Below, in pieces: positions 1 to 9,046 of a stretch of 64,000 nt of DNA. The DNA comes from Trueperella pyogenes (GTDB lineage Bacteria; Actinomycetota; Actinomycetes; Actinomycetales; Actinomycetaceae): assembly GCF_001070855.1 (NCBI RefSeq), contig NZ_JVLH01000012.1, positions 1-64,000 of the forward strand, given 5' to 3'. The notes beneath the pieces are model-generated. The model saw nothing but the letters and a program-made list of their open reading frames with translations, was not told where the DNA came from and did not search any database. How positions within the stretch are numbered: the first letter of the stretch is position 1; every line of letters starts with the position of its first letter. Made by a program: the position numbers and the translations under genes.

Positions 1-50
1 GCCGATGGTACTGCACCTGGGAGGGTGTGGGAGAGTAGGACACCGCCACA
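1..50 (+). rRNA. rrf: 5S ribosomal RNA, 3' end (partial)
   Basis: The first 50 bases match the conserved 3' half of bacterial 5S rRNA, including the GCCGATGGTACTGC segment and the GGGAGAGTAGGACACCGCC segment that ends the molecule. The 5' part lies outside the window. A strong hairpin follows 14 bases later, as expected for the end of an rrn operon. The exact mature 3' end cannot be fixed without the 5' strand it pairs with. Confidence 0.9.
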
Positions 51-63
51 ACACACGTAAAAC

Positions 64-106
64 GGGTGGGGCGTGTCGGAACATCGTGTTCCAACACGCC
101 CCACCC
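64..106 (+). terminator. rrn operon terminator hairpin
   Basis: A 13-bp stem (64-76 with 94-106) continues after one mismatch into a 6-bp stem (78-83 with 87-92) closed by a TCG loop. It lies directly after the 5S rRNA. Only a few T residues follow, but the hairpin is very stable. Confidence 0.85.
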
Positions 107-374
107 GCCTTCTATGCGCGGGCCCACCCGCATACACGACCACGCTCAGCCTACGAGTGAGCACACCCCAAAACCCAACCACACACTGTTAGTTAGCGAT
201 TGCAACATTAAGGCGCGCAACGGTGCAAACACGCACGCATTGTGTTCGCTCGCGTATTCGCCTTTCGTTATTTCGTATGAAGCTCTAGATCCTGTTCTAT
301 GCCGAGTTTTGAGTGATGACTGTCTTTCTTTGCGACGTAATGCGCGTTGCCTGCTTTTGGGGATGTATAAACAG
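107..374. other. Non-coding stretch between rrn terminator and pmt terminator
   Basis: No gene is supported here. The open frames across it have no ribosome binding site, no recognisable domain, and run through the hairpins at both ends. I see no tRNA or promoter I would defend. Confidence 0.5.
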
Positions 375-400
375 TGCCCGCGAACGGATGTTCGCGGGCA
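375..400 (-). terminator. Terminator of the pmt gene
   Basis: A perfect 11-bp stem (375-385 with 390-400) with a GGAT tetraloop sits 30 bases after the stop codon of the minus-strand mannosyltransferase gene. The minus strand continues into a T-containing run. It could also act on the plus strand. Confidence 0.7.
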
Positions 401-430
401 CATGAGTTTTACTGCGAATGGCAGTTCACT

Positions 431-2314
431 TTAGATCCAAGTCGGGAACCACATGTGAATGTGCCAGAAGTTGTACGAGATGAGATCTCCTCGCCACAGG
501 GGCATGAAGAAGATCGAGACAGCTGTAATGAGCAGAACAATGATCACAGCGCCAATGGCAAACCTTTGACGCGTGACGACATGAGCTCCCATCCACCTGT
601 AGTCCCCCTCTTCAAGGGGTTGAGAGTCATACATACGGTCGGGATCTACTTCGCAGCGAGTTTGATCCAGCATCAGTCCAATTACCCATGCCGCACTCAG
701 ACAGACGAATGGTACGAAAGCAATCGTGTAGAAATTAAAGATCGTTCGGTTTGCGTTCAGATACCAAGGGAAGTACATCGCTAAGTATCCGCAGACAACA
801 AAACCAGTCCTCCAGTTGCGGTCCCGCAGCGTCACGAACAAGACGATGAAGAATGCGATGGCTGCAAACCACCATAGAAGCGGATTCCCTAGTGCGACAA
901 CAGCGTTGACGCAATCCGACTTATCACAGCTTGCATCCGCGATTTTGTTCCATGCGAAGGACGTCGGGCGCGCCTGAACAAACCACTGCGCGGGATGAGC
1001 CTGATAGGTGTGCGGAGTGGTTAGACCCGTGTGGAACTTCAGCATTCCTACGTGGTAGTCCCACAGGTCGTGGAATGCCCCAATAAAGCCATGGGTTTTG
1101 TGACCGTACGCGTTCCAGTGCCTAAACCAGCCGAACCATGAGGCGACATACGTGATGACTGCGGGTGGAACCATGGCCAAGAATGCAACGGAGGTGTCGT
1201 TGATCAGGGTTGCGTAGAAAGCGCGTGGGTGCCCAAAACGACGGCGTGTCATCCAGTCGCGGAAAGCGACAAATAGCCCTAAGACAGCCAGCGCGTAGAG
1301 ACCCGACCATTTGACCGACATCGCAAGACCACACAAGATACCCGCGACCAATAGCCACCAACGTGCACCCGCATGGGGGCCGATTCGAGAGGGATTATCG
1401 GGGTCCGGCTTCCATTGGGAAAGTTTCTCGACTAAACGCGGATGCGAAATCTCCTGATCTTTCAGGACAGCAAGGAATGCGGCAGCGGCAAACATCGCCA
1501 GGAATATATCCAAAAGACCGGTTCGCGAGAGAACGATCGCGATGCCATCTGTTGCCATAAAGAATCCCGCAAGCCCCGTGATAGCGGGGGAACGGAACAA
1601 ATGCTGTGCGATTCGCGCGGTGAGGAAGACAAGAATAATTCCTGCGATGGCTGCGCTGATGCGCCAGCCGACCGGATTGGTTGCTCCGAAGACGCGCATT
1701 CCCAGGCTGATCAGCCACTTTCCAACCGATGGGTGAACGACGTAACCACCATTGGTCGAAAGCCCCGAGTAATCACCCGAGATGAACATCGGGTCGTTGT
1801 CCTTCGCCCAGCTTCCCTCATAGCCCAGAGTCATTAGAGAGTAAGCGTCTTTAACGTAGTAGGTCTCATCGAAGACCAGAGTCTTAATTGTTCCAAGACC
1901 AGGAAGCCTAATGAGCGCTGCCAAAAGCGTGGTGACAAGAGTTGCGATCCACCCTGCTTGCGCAGACATCGGGAAACGTGCCCACTTGGGAATGGGGACG
2001 GGCTTCCATTTACGCCCCGTTCCTTCGGAAGTGGCATCAGCCTCTTCACTTTCTGGGGTCAGGTCGAGCTCTTCACCCTCAGCGCGCGCTATATTTTCAT
2101 CTTCATCACTGGTGCTACCAGGCTTTTCCTCCACAGAGGAGGCCATGAGCTCTTCGCCCTCTGCCGAGGCCTTGTCCACCACCTCTGCTGAAGCGCTAGC
2201 TTCGCCTTTCTCGGCCTCGGGAAGAGGCTCGGAGCAAGCAGTCGGGGAAGCCTGGTCCGGACCCAAGGCGGGGTCTTTGGGAATATCTGAATCGGAAAGA
2301 GTCTTGTCGTCCAC
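431..2314 (-). CDS. pmt: Polyprenol-phosphate-mannose--protein mannosyltransferase (PMT family)
   Basis: A 627-residue multi-pass membrane enzyme that transfers mannose from polyprenyl-phosphate mannose to Ser/Thr of exported proteins during Sec export. Visible: a first membrane span about 115-140, then the catalytic Asp-Glu pair of GT39 enzymes in the first outer loop (FDETYYVKDAYS, D149/E150), conserved PTSFAWNK and WxxxQARP segments near the middle, and several C-terminal spans. The first 100 residues are an acidic Glu/Ser/Ala-rich cytoplasmic extension not needed in the family. Start is GTG at 2314. It is divergent from rsmI with 65 bases between, the same pairing as Rv1002c/Rv1003 in mycobacteria. 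Confidence 0.93.
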   Translation of the reverse strand: MDDKTLSDSDIPKDPALGPDQASPTACSEPLPEAEKGEASASAEVVDKASAEGEELMASSVEEKPGSTSDEDENIARAEGEELDLTPESEEADATSEGTGRKWKPVPIPKWARFPMSAQAGWIATLVTTLLAALIRLPGLGTIKTLVFDETYYVKDAYSLMTLGYEGSWAKDNDPMFISGDYSGLSTNGGYVVHPSVGKWLISLGMRVFGATNPVGWRISAAIAGIILVFLTARIAQHLFRSPAITGLAGFFMATDGIAIVLSRTGLLDIFLAMFAAAAFLAVLKDQEISHPRLVEKLSQWKPDPDNPSRIGPHAGARWWLLVAGILCGLAMSVKWSGLYALAVLGLFVAFRDWMTRRRFGHPRAFYATLINDTSVAFLAMVPPAVITYVASWFGWFRHWNAYGHKTHGFIGAFHDLWDYHVGMLKFHTGLTTPHTYQAHPAQWFVQARPTSFAWNKIADASCDKSDCVNAVVALGNPLLWWFAAIAFFIVLFVTLRDRNWRTGFVVCGYLAMYFPWYLNANRTIFNFYTIAFVPFVCLSAAWVIGLMLDQTRCEVDPDRMYDSQPLEEGDYRWMGAHVVTRQRFAIGAVIIVLLITAVSIFFMPLWRGDLISYNFWHIHMWFPTWI

Positions 2315-2379
2315 CCGATCAGTTTACCGAGGCCCCTGCTCAACTGGAGTAGCACACCCAAAGGTGCGACGATTGACGC

Positions 2380-3234
2380 GTGAGTGAAGACCAGGATTAC
2401 ATTCAGGCCCCCGCGTCAATCCTTCTTGCGGCCACCCCGATTGGCGATGTGCGCGATGTTTCCGCGCGTCTGGCCCCCGCACTTGAGCAGGCGGACATTA
2501 TTGCTGCCGAAGACACGCGCCGCCTCCTTGCCTTGGCCTCGAGAATGGGAATCCGACTAACTGCGAAGCTCATCAGCCTCCACGATCACAATGAGTCCGC
2601 TAAGGCCTCGGCAGTCGTCGAGCAAGCGCGAGCGGGTGCGCGCGTCGTCATGGTCTCCGATGCGGGAATGCCGACGGTTTCCGACCCCGGGTTCCGCCTA
2701 GTTCACGAGGCTACGGCAGCTGGTGTCCACGTCAGTGTCCTCCCGGGGCCCTCAGCTCCCGTAACCGCGCTGGCCCTGTCTGGGCTTCCCTCCGATCGCT
2801 TTGCCTTTGAGGGATTCCTTCCGCGAAAAACTGGGGAGGCAACACGCTATTTGAAGGCTCTTGCGCAGGATCCTCACACCCTGATCTTCTTTGAATCGCC
2901 CAAACGCGTCCATGACACCCTGATTCTCATGGCTGAGGTCTTTGGTGGCGATCGCCAAGCCGCACTGTGCAGAGAGCTCACGAAAACCTACGAAGAGGTG
3001 ATTCGTGGGAGCCTTGCAGAGCTGGTTGAGGCCACAGAAGGTGAAGTTCTTGGAGAGATCACCTTGGTAATTGCGCCCGGACATGCGCAGGGCAATGCGG
3101 ATGACCATGTCGAGGCCGTGCTTGCCTTGGCAGCAGAGGGGATGCGTTTGAAGGATGCCGCCGCAGAAGTCGCCGAGGCCACGGGGCTACGAAAGAACGA
3201 GCTCTACCGGGCGGCACTCGCGCGCACAAGCTAG
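2380..3234 (+). CDS. rsmI: 16S rRNA (cytidine(1402)-2'-O)-methyltransferase RsmI
   Basis: A 284-residue tetrapyrrole-methylase-fold SAM methyltransferase that 2'-O-methylates C1402 of 16S rRNA in the decoding centre. Family signatures are in order: LAATPIGDVRD (about residues 17-27), AEDTRRL, VSDAGMPTVSDPGF, LPGPSAPVTALALSG and FEGFLPRK. The C-terminal helix-turn-helix-like end (LKDAAAEVAEATGLRKNELYRAAL) is typical. The GTG start has only a weak upstream ribosome site, so the start could be slightly off. It is divergent from pmt. Confidence 0.94.
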   Translation: MSEDQDYIQAPASILLAATPIGDVRDVSARLAPALEQADIIAAEDTRRLLALASRMGIRLTAKLISLHDHNESAKASAVVEQARAGARVVMVSDAGMPTVSDPGFRLVHEATAAGVHVSVLPGPSAPVTALALSGLPSDRFAFEGFLPRKTGEATRYLKALAQDPHTLIFFESPKRVHDTLILMAEVFGGDRQAALCRELTKTYEEVIRGSLAELVEATEGEVLGEITLVIAPGHAQGNADDHVEAVLALAAEGMRLKDAAAEVAEATGLRKNELYRAALARTS

Positions 3235-3305
3235 GGGAGTGTGCACAAACTAGGAGAGCACCCCTGATAAAGCGAGTGGTGCGAATCAGGGGGAGTGGGT
3301 GCGAA

Positions 3306-3878
3306 TCAGTCCTTCGAGGGGACCAACTCAACTCCGGCCTCGGTCATGCGATGGGCCGCGAGCTCACCCAACTCGGGGCTGACGGGCTCAGTGAGGTCGG
3401 TGAAGACTCGCACTTTAAAACCGTCCTTCACGCCGTCCAGCGCTGTTTCGCATACGCAGTGGGACTGAGCAAGGCCAACGACATCCAGTGAATCAATGCC
3501 TTTGTTGCGAAGGAGCTCAAGCAAGGGGCGTTTCGTTGCTACATCCTCACCATCGAAGGCAGAATACGCGGCCTCGTACATGCCCTTGTGGATGGTGATA
3601 TCCGCGTGGAGGGCAGCAAGGGCTGGGTGCAACTCGGCCTCGGCAGTACCTGCAACGCCGTGAGGAGGCCAGGTGTCAACGAAGTCGGGATGGTCAGAGA
3701 AATGCGAACCCGGATCAATATGCCAATCCTGCGAGGTCACAATGCAGTCGTAATCCGCTGCGTGAGCGGCAACAAAATCAGCGACGCGCTGAGCGCAGGC
3801 ATTCCCACCTTCAACAGGAAGAGCACCGCCCTCGCAAAAAGTAGGTTGAACATCAACAATGATGAGCGCGCGGGGCAT
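3306..3878 (-). CDS. pncA: Nicotinamidase (PncA-type isochorismatase-fold hydrolase)
   Basis: Converts nicotinamide to nicotinate for NAD salvage. With the start at 3878 the protein has 190 residues. The catalytic triad is readable as D9 (VDVQPTF), K98 (HKGMYE) and C141 (SHCVCETA), and the metal ligands as D51, H53, H59 and H73; these lie one to three positions from those of Mycobacterium tuberculosis PncA (D8, K96, C138; D49, H51, H57, H71). I chose 3878 because GGGAGG lies just upstream; the longer open frame adds an unrelated N-terminus. Convergent with rsmI. Confidence 0.92.
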   Translation of the reverse strand: MPRALIIVDVQPTFCEGGALPVEGGNACAQRVADFVAAHAADYDCIVTSQDWHIDPGSHFSDHPDFVDTWPPHGVAGTAEAELHPALAALHADITIHKGMYEAAYSAFDGEDVATKRPLLELLRNKGIDSLDVVGLAQSHCVCETALDGVKDGFKVRVFTDLTEPVSPELGELAAHRMTEAGVELVPSKD

Positions 3879-3964
3879 TACATCCTCCCAAAGTATGAGC
3901 AGCGTGTGCTTCGAGAATACGGCAGGGACGACTGAAGCGCCAATAGGCACTAGACTAGGGGACC

Positions 3965-5806
3965 ATGAGTCGTATTTTGTCTGCCGTTGCATGGCCCTAT
4001 GCCAACGGCCCTCGCCACATTGGTCACGTTGCCGGGTTCGGAGTCCCCTCCGATGTTTTCTCTCGCTACATGCGAATGGCCGGGCACGACGTGCTGATGG
4101 TGTCCGGAACCGACGAACACGGAACCCCCATTCTGGTTGCCGCCGATAGCGCCGGAATGAGCGCGCGCGAGCTGGCCGACCAGAACAACCGGCTCATCGT
4201 CGAAGACCTGGTTCAACTGGGACTGTCCTACGACCTTTTCACACGCACGACCGCTGGAAATCACTATCGCGTTGTCCAAGATATGTTCCGCACGGTCCGC
4301 GATAACGGTTACATGATCGAACAGGTCACCCGCGCGGCGATCTCGCCTTCGACCGGACGCACTCTTCCCGACCGTTATATCGAAGGTACCTGTCCGATTT
4401 GTGGTGCCGAAGGCGCTCGCGGTGATCAGTGCGATAACTGTGGTAACCAGCTTGATCCCACAGATCTGATCAATCCTCATTCGCGAATCAACGGTGAGAC
4501 CCCCGAATTCGTGGAGTCCACGCATTACTTCTTGGATCTGCCCGCACTGGCCGACGCGCTTTCCGCGTGGCTGGATGACCGCGACCGCTCGGGCACATGG
4601 CGTCCCAACGTCATCAAGTTCTCGAAGAACTTCCTTGAGGACATTCGCCCGCGTGCAATGACACGCGATATTGACTGGGGTATCCCGGTCCCCGGTTGGG
4701 AAGACCAGCCCGGTAAGCGCCTGTACGTCTGGTTCGACGCGGTTATTGGCTACCTGAGCGCTTCAATTGAATGGGCGCGCCGCACTGGGGATCCCGAAGC
4801 GTGGCGCCAGTGGTGGAACGATCCGGAAGCCCTGACCTACTACTTCATGGGTAAGGACAACATCGTCTTCCACTCGCAGATCTGGCCTGCAGAGCTGCTG
4901 GGTTACAACGGCCAGGGATCTAAGGGTGGCCAGCCCGGTGACCTTGGCGTACTTAACCTGCCCACCGAGGTTGTCTCTTCAGAGTTCCTCACCATGGAAG
5001 GTAAGAAATTCTCGTCATCGCACGGCATTGTGATCTATGTGCGTGACATGCTCAGCCGCTATCAGGCTGATGCTCTGCGCTACTTCATTTCTGCGGCAGG
5101 TCCCGAGTCCTCTGATGCGGACTTTACTTGGGCAGAATTCGTGCGCCGCACGAACGGCGAGTTGGTGGCAGGCTGGGGCAACCTGGTCAATCGCACCGCC
5201 TCGATGATCCATAAGAAGTTCGGCGAAATCCCCGCGCCGGGAGAACTCCAAGACATCGATCGCGCGCTGCTGGACGCGATCGCCGCAGGTTTTGACGAGG
5301 TCGGAGACCTGATTCGTCACCACCGTCAGAAGGCCGCGCTTGCCGCTGCAATGCGTTTGGTCGGCGAGGCTAACAAGTACGTTGCAGATACCGAGCCCTT
5401 CAAGCTCAAGGCCCCCGAAGAACGCGAGCGTTTGGCGACCGTGTTGTGGACACTCGCACAGGCCGTGGCCGATTTGAACCTCATGCTCTCTCCCTTCCTC
5501 CCTCACGCCGCAAATGATGTGGATCGCGTGATGGGTGGCAGCGGCGAGATTGCTCCCATGCCCTACATCAAGGAAGTTGAGGAGCTGGACCCCGAGGTTC
5601 TTCCTGCAGACTTCGAAGGCCGTACGGGATACCCGGTTATTACCGGCGACTACACGAATGTTCCCACTTGGGAACGTCACGATATCGTCGTTGGTACTCC
5701 GATCGAGAAGCCGACCCCGGTCTTCCAGAAGCTCGACGAGGCCATTGTCGAGGAAGAACTTGCGCGCTACGCGGAGTCTCGCCCTGATGATGTGACGGGA
5801 GCCTGA
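3965..5806 (+). CDS. metG: Methionine--tRNA ligase
   Basis: Class I aminoacyl-tRNA synthetase charging tRNA-Met, 613 residues. Visible: HIGH at residues 18-21, a zinc-binding insertion [18 protein letters not shown] from about residue 143, and the KMSKS-loop equivalent KKFSSS at 347-352, followed by the helical anticodon-binding domain. No C-terminal EMAP-like tRNA-binding domain is present, as in other short actinobacterial MetG. A strong terminator follows at 5822. Confidence 0.97.
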   Translation: MSRILSAVAWPYANGPRHIGHVAGFGVPSDVFSRYMRMAGHDVLMVSGTDEHGTPILVAADSAGMSARELADQNNRLIVEDLVQLGLSYDLFTRTTAGNHYRVVQDMFRTVRDNGYMIEQVTRAAISPSTGRTLPDRYIEGTCPICGAEGARGDQCDNCGNQLDPTDLINPHSRINGETPEFVESTHYFLDLPALADALSAWLDDRDRSGTWRPNVIKFSKNFLEDIRPRAMTRDIDWGIPVPGWEDQPGKRLYVWFDAVIGYLSASIEWARRTGDPEAWRQWWNDPEALTYYFMGKDNIVFHSQIWPAELLGYNGQGSKGGQPGDLGVLNLPTEVVSSEFLTMEGKKFSSSHGIVIYVRDMLSRYQADALRYFISAAGPESSDADFTWAEFVRRTNGELVAGWGNLVNRTASMIHKKFGEIPAPGELQDIDRALLDAIAAGFDEVGDLIRHHRQKAALAAAMRLVGEANKYVADTEPFKLKAPEERERLATVLWTLAQAVADLNLMLSPFLPHAANDVDRVMGGSGEIAPMPYIKEVEELDPEVLPADFEGRTGYPVITGDYTNVPTWERHDIVVGTPIEKPTPVFQKLDEAIVEEELARYAESRPDDVTGA

Positions 5807-5821
5807 GTTTTTAGCTGGTGA

Positions 5822-5863
5822 GTGTGTGGCCCAAGCCTTTTGGCTTGGGCCACACACTTTTTT
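5822..5863 (+). terminator. metG terminator, probably bidirectional
   Basis: A perfect 16-bp stem (5822-5837 with 5842-5857), a TTTT loop and a run of six T at 5858-5863. It lies between the convergent ends of metG and the LacI regulator gene; as the loop is closed by a perfect inverted repeat it may serve both. Confidence 0.95.
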
Positions 5864-5926
5864 CTGGGGTAAGGAAGAGTGATAGGGGAGCGTGCCCGCC
5901 TGCTTGGGGCGCGGCCTCGGGAAGGG

Positions 5927-6949
5927 CTAGAGCGCGCTGGGAAGAAGATCCTTGCAGATCGCCGTGGTGCCGCGAACAACTAACTCGGGATCGAAGAGAA
6001 GCTCAACGTGCTCCTTGGCGTTTTGTGGGCTTTCTATCAGGCTTGCCAGTGCGGAGACGGCACCGCTACTCAGGGCATCGACCGGCTGGCGAATGGTTGT
6101 CAGTCCCGGAGAAATGTAGCCGAGGTAGCTCGAGTCGTCGTAGCCGACGATGGAAATGTCATCGGGAACCTGTAGGCCTTGGAGTGTCAGTGACTTGAAA
6201 GCGCTCAAGGCCAGCTCATCACTGGCGCAGACGATTGCGCTCACTCCCGCATCAGTCAGGCGCGCTGTCGCAGCCTGTGCGGTGCCCAAGCCATAAGGTG
6301 CCCATTCCACGTACTCCGGCTTGAGGTCGAGCCCTGCACGGTTCGCAAAGTCAAGGGCGGAGTTGTACTTCGTGATGCTGGGGTAGTGGTTTGGATTCCC
6401 CAGAAGCAAACCGATGCGCGTATGTCCCTGATTGACCAGGTGTTGAAGAGCCATTTCCGTTGCCAGGCGGTCATCTGTGCGAATGAAGTAACCCGGCAAG
6501 TTGGGATCGCCTGCATTGATGAAAACCATTGGAATTCGGTGTTCAGCAAGGCGCTGATAGATCGAATAATCATTGCCCTTGGAGTCGTACTGGCCGGAAA
6601 GGAAGATCGCGCCATCAATCTGTTCCGAAAGCACCATTGACAGCAGGGTTTCTTCACTGGTGCCTCCCGATGTGTAGGTGCACAGGAAGGGCAAAATATT
6701 GCGTGCGGTTAGTTGAGTACTTATTGCCGTGAGCAAAGATGCGAAAACGGGATTGACCAAGTTGGGGGTAACGACGGCTACATGTCGGGGTTGATTGCGC
6801 CCAACGGTGCTCGTAATTCCCATGCTTTTCGCAGTATTGAGCACGGCCTGGCGGGTGTCATCGGAAACGCCTGGTTTTCCGTTGAGTACGCGCGATACCG
6901 TCGCTTGACTGACGCCGACTTCAGCGGCAACGTCTGCAAGTGTTTTCAC
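5927..6949 (-). CDS. LacI-family transcriptional repressor of the dextran/isomaltosaccharide locus
   Basis: 340 residues: N-terminal LacI helix-turn-helix with hinge (KTLADVAAEVGVSQATVSRV, residues 2-21, then NGKPGVSDDTRQAV), followed by a periplasmic-binding-protein-like sugar-sensing domain to the C-terminus. The GTG start at 6949 is preceded by GGAGAC. It is divergent from the solute-binding-protein gene. Two exact CTTGCGCAAG palindromes, each over a -35 box (7043 and 12307), and a TTGC-T-GCAA variant (8981) are its likely operators. The effector is probably an imported isomaltosaccharide; that is inference from the neighbours. Confidence 0.9.
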   Translation of the reverse strand: MKTLADVAAEVGVSQATVSRVLNGKPGVSDDTRQAVLNTAKSMGITSTVGRNQPRHVAVVTPNLVNPVFASLLTAISTQLTARNILPFLCTYTSGGTSEETLLSMVLSEQIDGAIFLSGQYDSKGNDYSIYQRLAEHRIPMVFINAGDPNLPGYFIRTDDRLATEMALQHLVNQGHTRIGLLLGNPNHYPSITKYNSALDFANRAGLDLKPEYVEWAPYGLGTAQAATARLTDAGVSAIVCASDELALSAFKSLTLQGLQVPDDISIVGYDDSSYLGYISPGLTTIRQPVDALSSGAVSALASLIESPQNAKEHVELLFDPELVVRGTTAICKDLLPSAL

Positions 6950-7042
6950 TATTGTCTCCGTATTCCACCGTTGGATTGGGTGGGAGTTACCTGAATGTCC
7001 TTAGTGTATATGAAATCGTTATTTACGTAAAGGCATGAAAGG

Positions 7043-7052
7043 CTTGCGCAAG
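7043..7052. promoter_or_regulatory. LacI-type operator CTTGCGCAAG upstream of the binding-protein gene
   Basis: A perfect 10-bp palindrome with the central CG typical of LacI-family sites. It overlaps a TTGCGC -35 box at 7044-7049. The identical decamer occurs at 12307-12316 in the same position relative to the GH13 gene promoter. Confidence 0.75.
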
Positions 7053-7073
7053 ACTTGCTTTCATTGTTACAGT
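7044..7073 (+). promoter_or_regulatory. Promoter of the binding-protein gene
   Basis: -35 TTGCGC (7044-7049) and an extended -10, TG-T-TACAGT, with hexamer at 7068-7073 and an 18-base spacer. The same architecture recurs at 12308-12336, and both share the TTTCAT and TTGTTAC words after the operator. Confidence 0.6.
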
Positions 7074-7178
7074 CATGTGTGTCAGAAGGAACTGGTCATT
7101 GTGGATCGGCTCTCTGAGAGTGCATAGCTGCATAGCTTCACAGTAAGCGAACGATAATCTAAGGAAGGATTATCTCCA

Positions 7179-8858
7179 ATGATGAAACATTCACCTGTGG
7201 CGCCCGTACTGGCAAGCGCACTGGTTGCCGCATTGGCGTTGAGCGCATGTTCCAAAGGCGCATCATCCGACAACACCGCATCGGATGGCCGTCCTGTCGT
7301 GACTGTCCAGATTGTTAAGGACGCACGCACCAAGCCCATGAGTGACCTTAAGTGGACGAAGGACCTTGAAACTGCCTGTGGTTGCAGCATCAAGTGGCTG
7401 GAAACCGCGGCATCCTCGTGGGATCAGCAAAAGAGCGCTGCTCTGGCAGCCGGCGATGTTGCCGACCTGACCATTGCGGGCTTTGATTCAAGCGATATGG
7501 CAGAATTTGGGTCGCTGTTCATGGACCTCACTCCTGAGCTGGGCAACCTGCCGAACGTGAAGAAGATGTTCGATGCAGAACCCTACTCGCGGATCGTTTC
7601 TACCAATACCAAGAACCAGATCCTCGGTGTGGGTCGCTCCACCGTTCCTCTCTCGGCCAATACCGGTAGTCACATGTTCATTAACAAGGCGTGGCTTGAC
7701 AAGCTGGGCTTGGCAGTTCCCACCACGTGGGATGAACTCAAGACCGTGCTCAAGGCATTCAAGACCCAGGATCCCAATGGCAACGGTGTTGCCGATGAGA
7801 TTCCGTTGGACTTCAATAAGCCCGGAACCAATGGATTCGAAGGCTTTAATCCCAACCTCTTCTTGAGCTCTGAAGGTATCACCCTGAGCTCCGACTCCAG
7901 CTTGGGAATGTACGCCGATAAGGGCACCGTGAAGAACTACCTGACCGATGAGCGTTACAAGGACTTCGTGAAGTTCATGAACGAGCTGTGGTCGGAAGGC
8001 CTGATTGCTCAGGACGCATTCACCCACGACTGGTCCACCTACACCGGTCACGCAAAGGGTGACGGAAAGACCGCAACTGTTGGTATGTCCTGGATGTGGA
8101 CGCCCTCAGATCTCTTCGGTTCGGAGCTGGGCAAGCAGTACATCACCATTCCTTCTCTGAAGGCGAAGAATGGGCAGACGACTCCGGTTGTGTGGGCATG
8201 GGGCGGCGACTCAATGGCCTATGGCGCCAACCAGATCGTTGCAAAGGCCGAGCCTGCAAATAAGGAAGCAACACTGAAGCTGCTGGATTCCTTCTATACG
8301 CCTGAGATTGGTATTCAGGCAACCTACGGTGCATTCGGCGAGTGTGTCGAAAAGGGAGCTGACGGCACCTACACGGTTCTCGAACCGGCTGATAAGAGCA
8401 AGAATGCCGGTGACTGGCAGTTCACCAACTCGCTTGCTGACCGCGCTCCCGTGTGGATCAACAGCGAATGGAAGTTGAAGCTGCCCGCAGAACACACCGA
8501 GGTCTTCCCCGTGGACGCTGTCTACAACACTGATTGGTCCAATATCGACCTCAACTCTGATGTTCTGTATGGAAACATGCCGACCACTGATGAGCAGGCA
8601 GATATCCTCTCTCGTAATGCGACCGGTATCAACCAGAACGCGATGGCGAAGTTCGCACAGTGGGTCACCAAGGGTGGTGTCGATAACGAATGGGATCAGT
8701 ACGTTGCTGATCTCGAGGCAAACCACCTTGCAGAGAGCATCAAGGTCAAGCAGGACATCTACGATGCCTACAAGGCTCAGATGAAGCAGCAGGGCGTTGA
8801 TCTGAACTCCATGTTCAAGACTCAGTCCGTCGACAAGTCGGCGAAGTTCACCAAGTAG
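7179..8858 (+). CDS. Extracellular solute-binding lipoprotein of a CUT1 sugar importer
   Basis: 559 residues. A lipoprotein signal peptide ends in the lipobox LSAC (Cys about residue 24), followed by a Ser/Asp-rich linker and an extracellular solute-binding domain of the long LplA/YtcQ-like kind, with the usual TWDELKTVLKAFK and DPNGNGVADEIPL segments. It is expected to bind isomalto-oligosaccharides on the outer membrane face and pass them to the permeases at 14263 and 15300; the ligand is inferred from the adjacent dextranase and 1,6-glucosidase. Start ATG at 7179 (or the next codon at 7182), with AAGGAAGG upstream. A terminator follows, so it is made as its own strong transcript. Confidence 0.88.
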   Translation: MMKHSPVAPVLASALVAALALSACSKGASSDNTASDGRPVVTVQIVKDARTKPMSDLKWTKDLETACGCSIKWLETAASSWDQQKSAALAAGDVADLTIAGFDSSDMAEFGSLFMDLTPELGNLPNVKKMFDAEPYSRIVSTNTKNQILGVGRSTVPLSANTGSHMFINKAWLDKLGLAVPTTWDELKTVLKAFKTQDPNGNGVADEIPLDFNKPGTNGFEGFNPNLFLSSEGITLSSDSSLGMYADKGTVKNYLTDERYKDFVKFMNELWSEGLIAQDAFTHDWSTYTGHAKGDGKTATVGMSWMWTPSDLFGSELGKQYITIPSLKAKNGQTTPVVWAWGGDSMAYGANQIVAKAEPANKEATLKLLDSFYTPEIGIQATYGAFGECVEKGADGTYTVLEPADKSKNAGDWQFTNSLADRAPVWINSEWKLKLPAEHTEVFPVDAVYNTDWSNIDLNSDVLYGNMPTTDEQADILSRNATGINQNAMAKFAQWVTKGGVDNEWDQYVADLEANHLAESIKVKQDIYDAYKAQMKQQGVDLNSMFKTQSVDKSAKFTK

Positions 8859-8865
8859 TTCACGG

Positions 8866-8905
8866 CTGGCGTGCCCTGTGAGAATTCATAGGGCACGCCA
8901 GTTTT
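8866..8905 (+). terminator. Terminator after the binding-protein gene
   Basis: A perfect 12-bp stem (8866-8877 with 8890-8901) with a 12-base loop and TTTT at 8902-8905. It separates the binding-protein transcript from the dextranase gene. Confidence 0.88.
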
Positions 8906-8980
8906 CTACACCTGGGTTTTCTGTATACGTCTTGAGTGCAGAATTCCCCCCATCAACTTTCCTCCCTCCATATCTCTTTC

Positions 8981-8995
8981 GCATTGCTGCAATGC
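8981..8995. promoter_or_regulatory. Candidate LacI-family operator upstream of the dextranase gene
   Basis: GCATTGCTGCAATGC is a perfect palindrome around a central T, containing TTGC-T-GCAA, an odd-spaced relative of the CTTGCGCAAG sites at 7043 and 12307. It lies 51 bases upstream of the dextranase start. Recognition by the same repressor is inference. Confidence 0.45.
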
Positions 8996-9046
8996 TGCCG
9001 CAGTGCATTTCACCCACATTGAGTTCCTGAATGAGGAAGGTAACTG

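Noticed and set aside
66-434. Open frames over the rrn terminator and downstream gap
   Set aside because: They run through two strong hairpins, lack ribosome sites and show no domain.
1834-2049. Other-frame ORFs inside pmt, pcrA, hsdM and hsdR
   Set aside because: All lie within well-supported genes, and none has start signals or recognisable domains.
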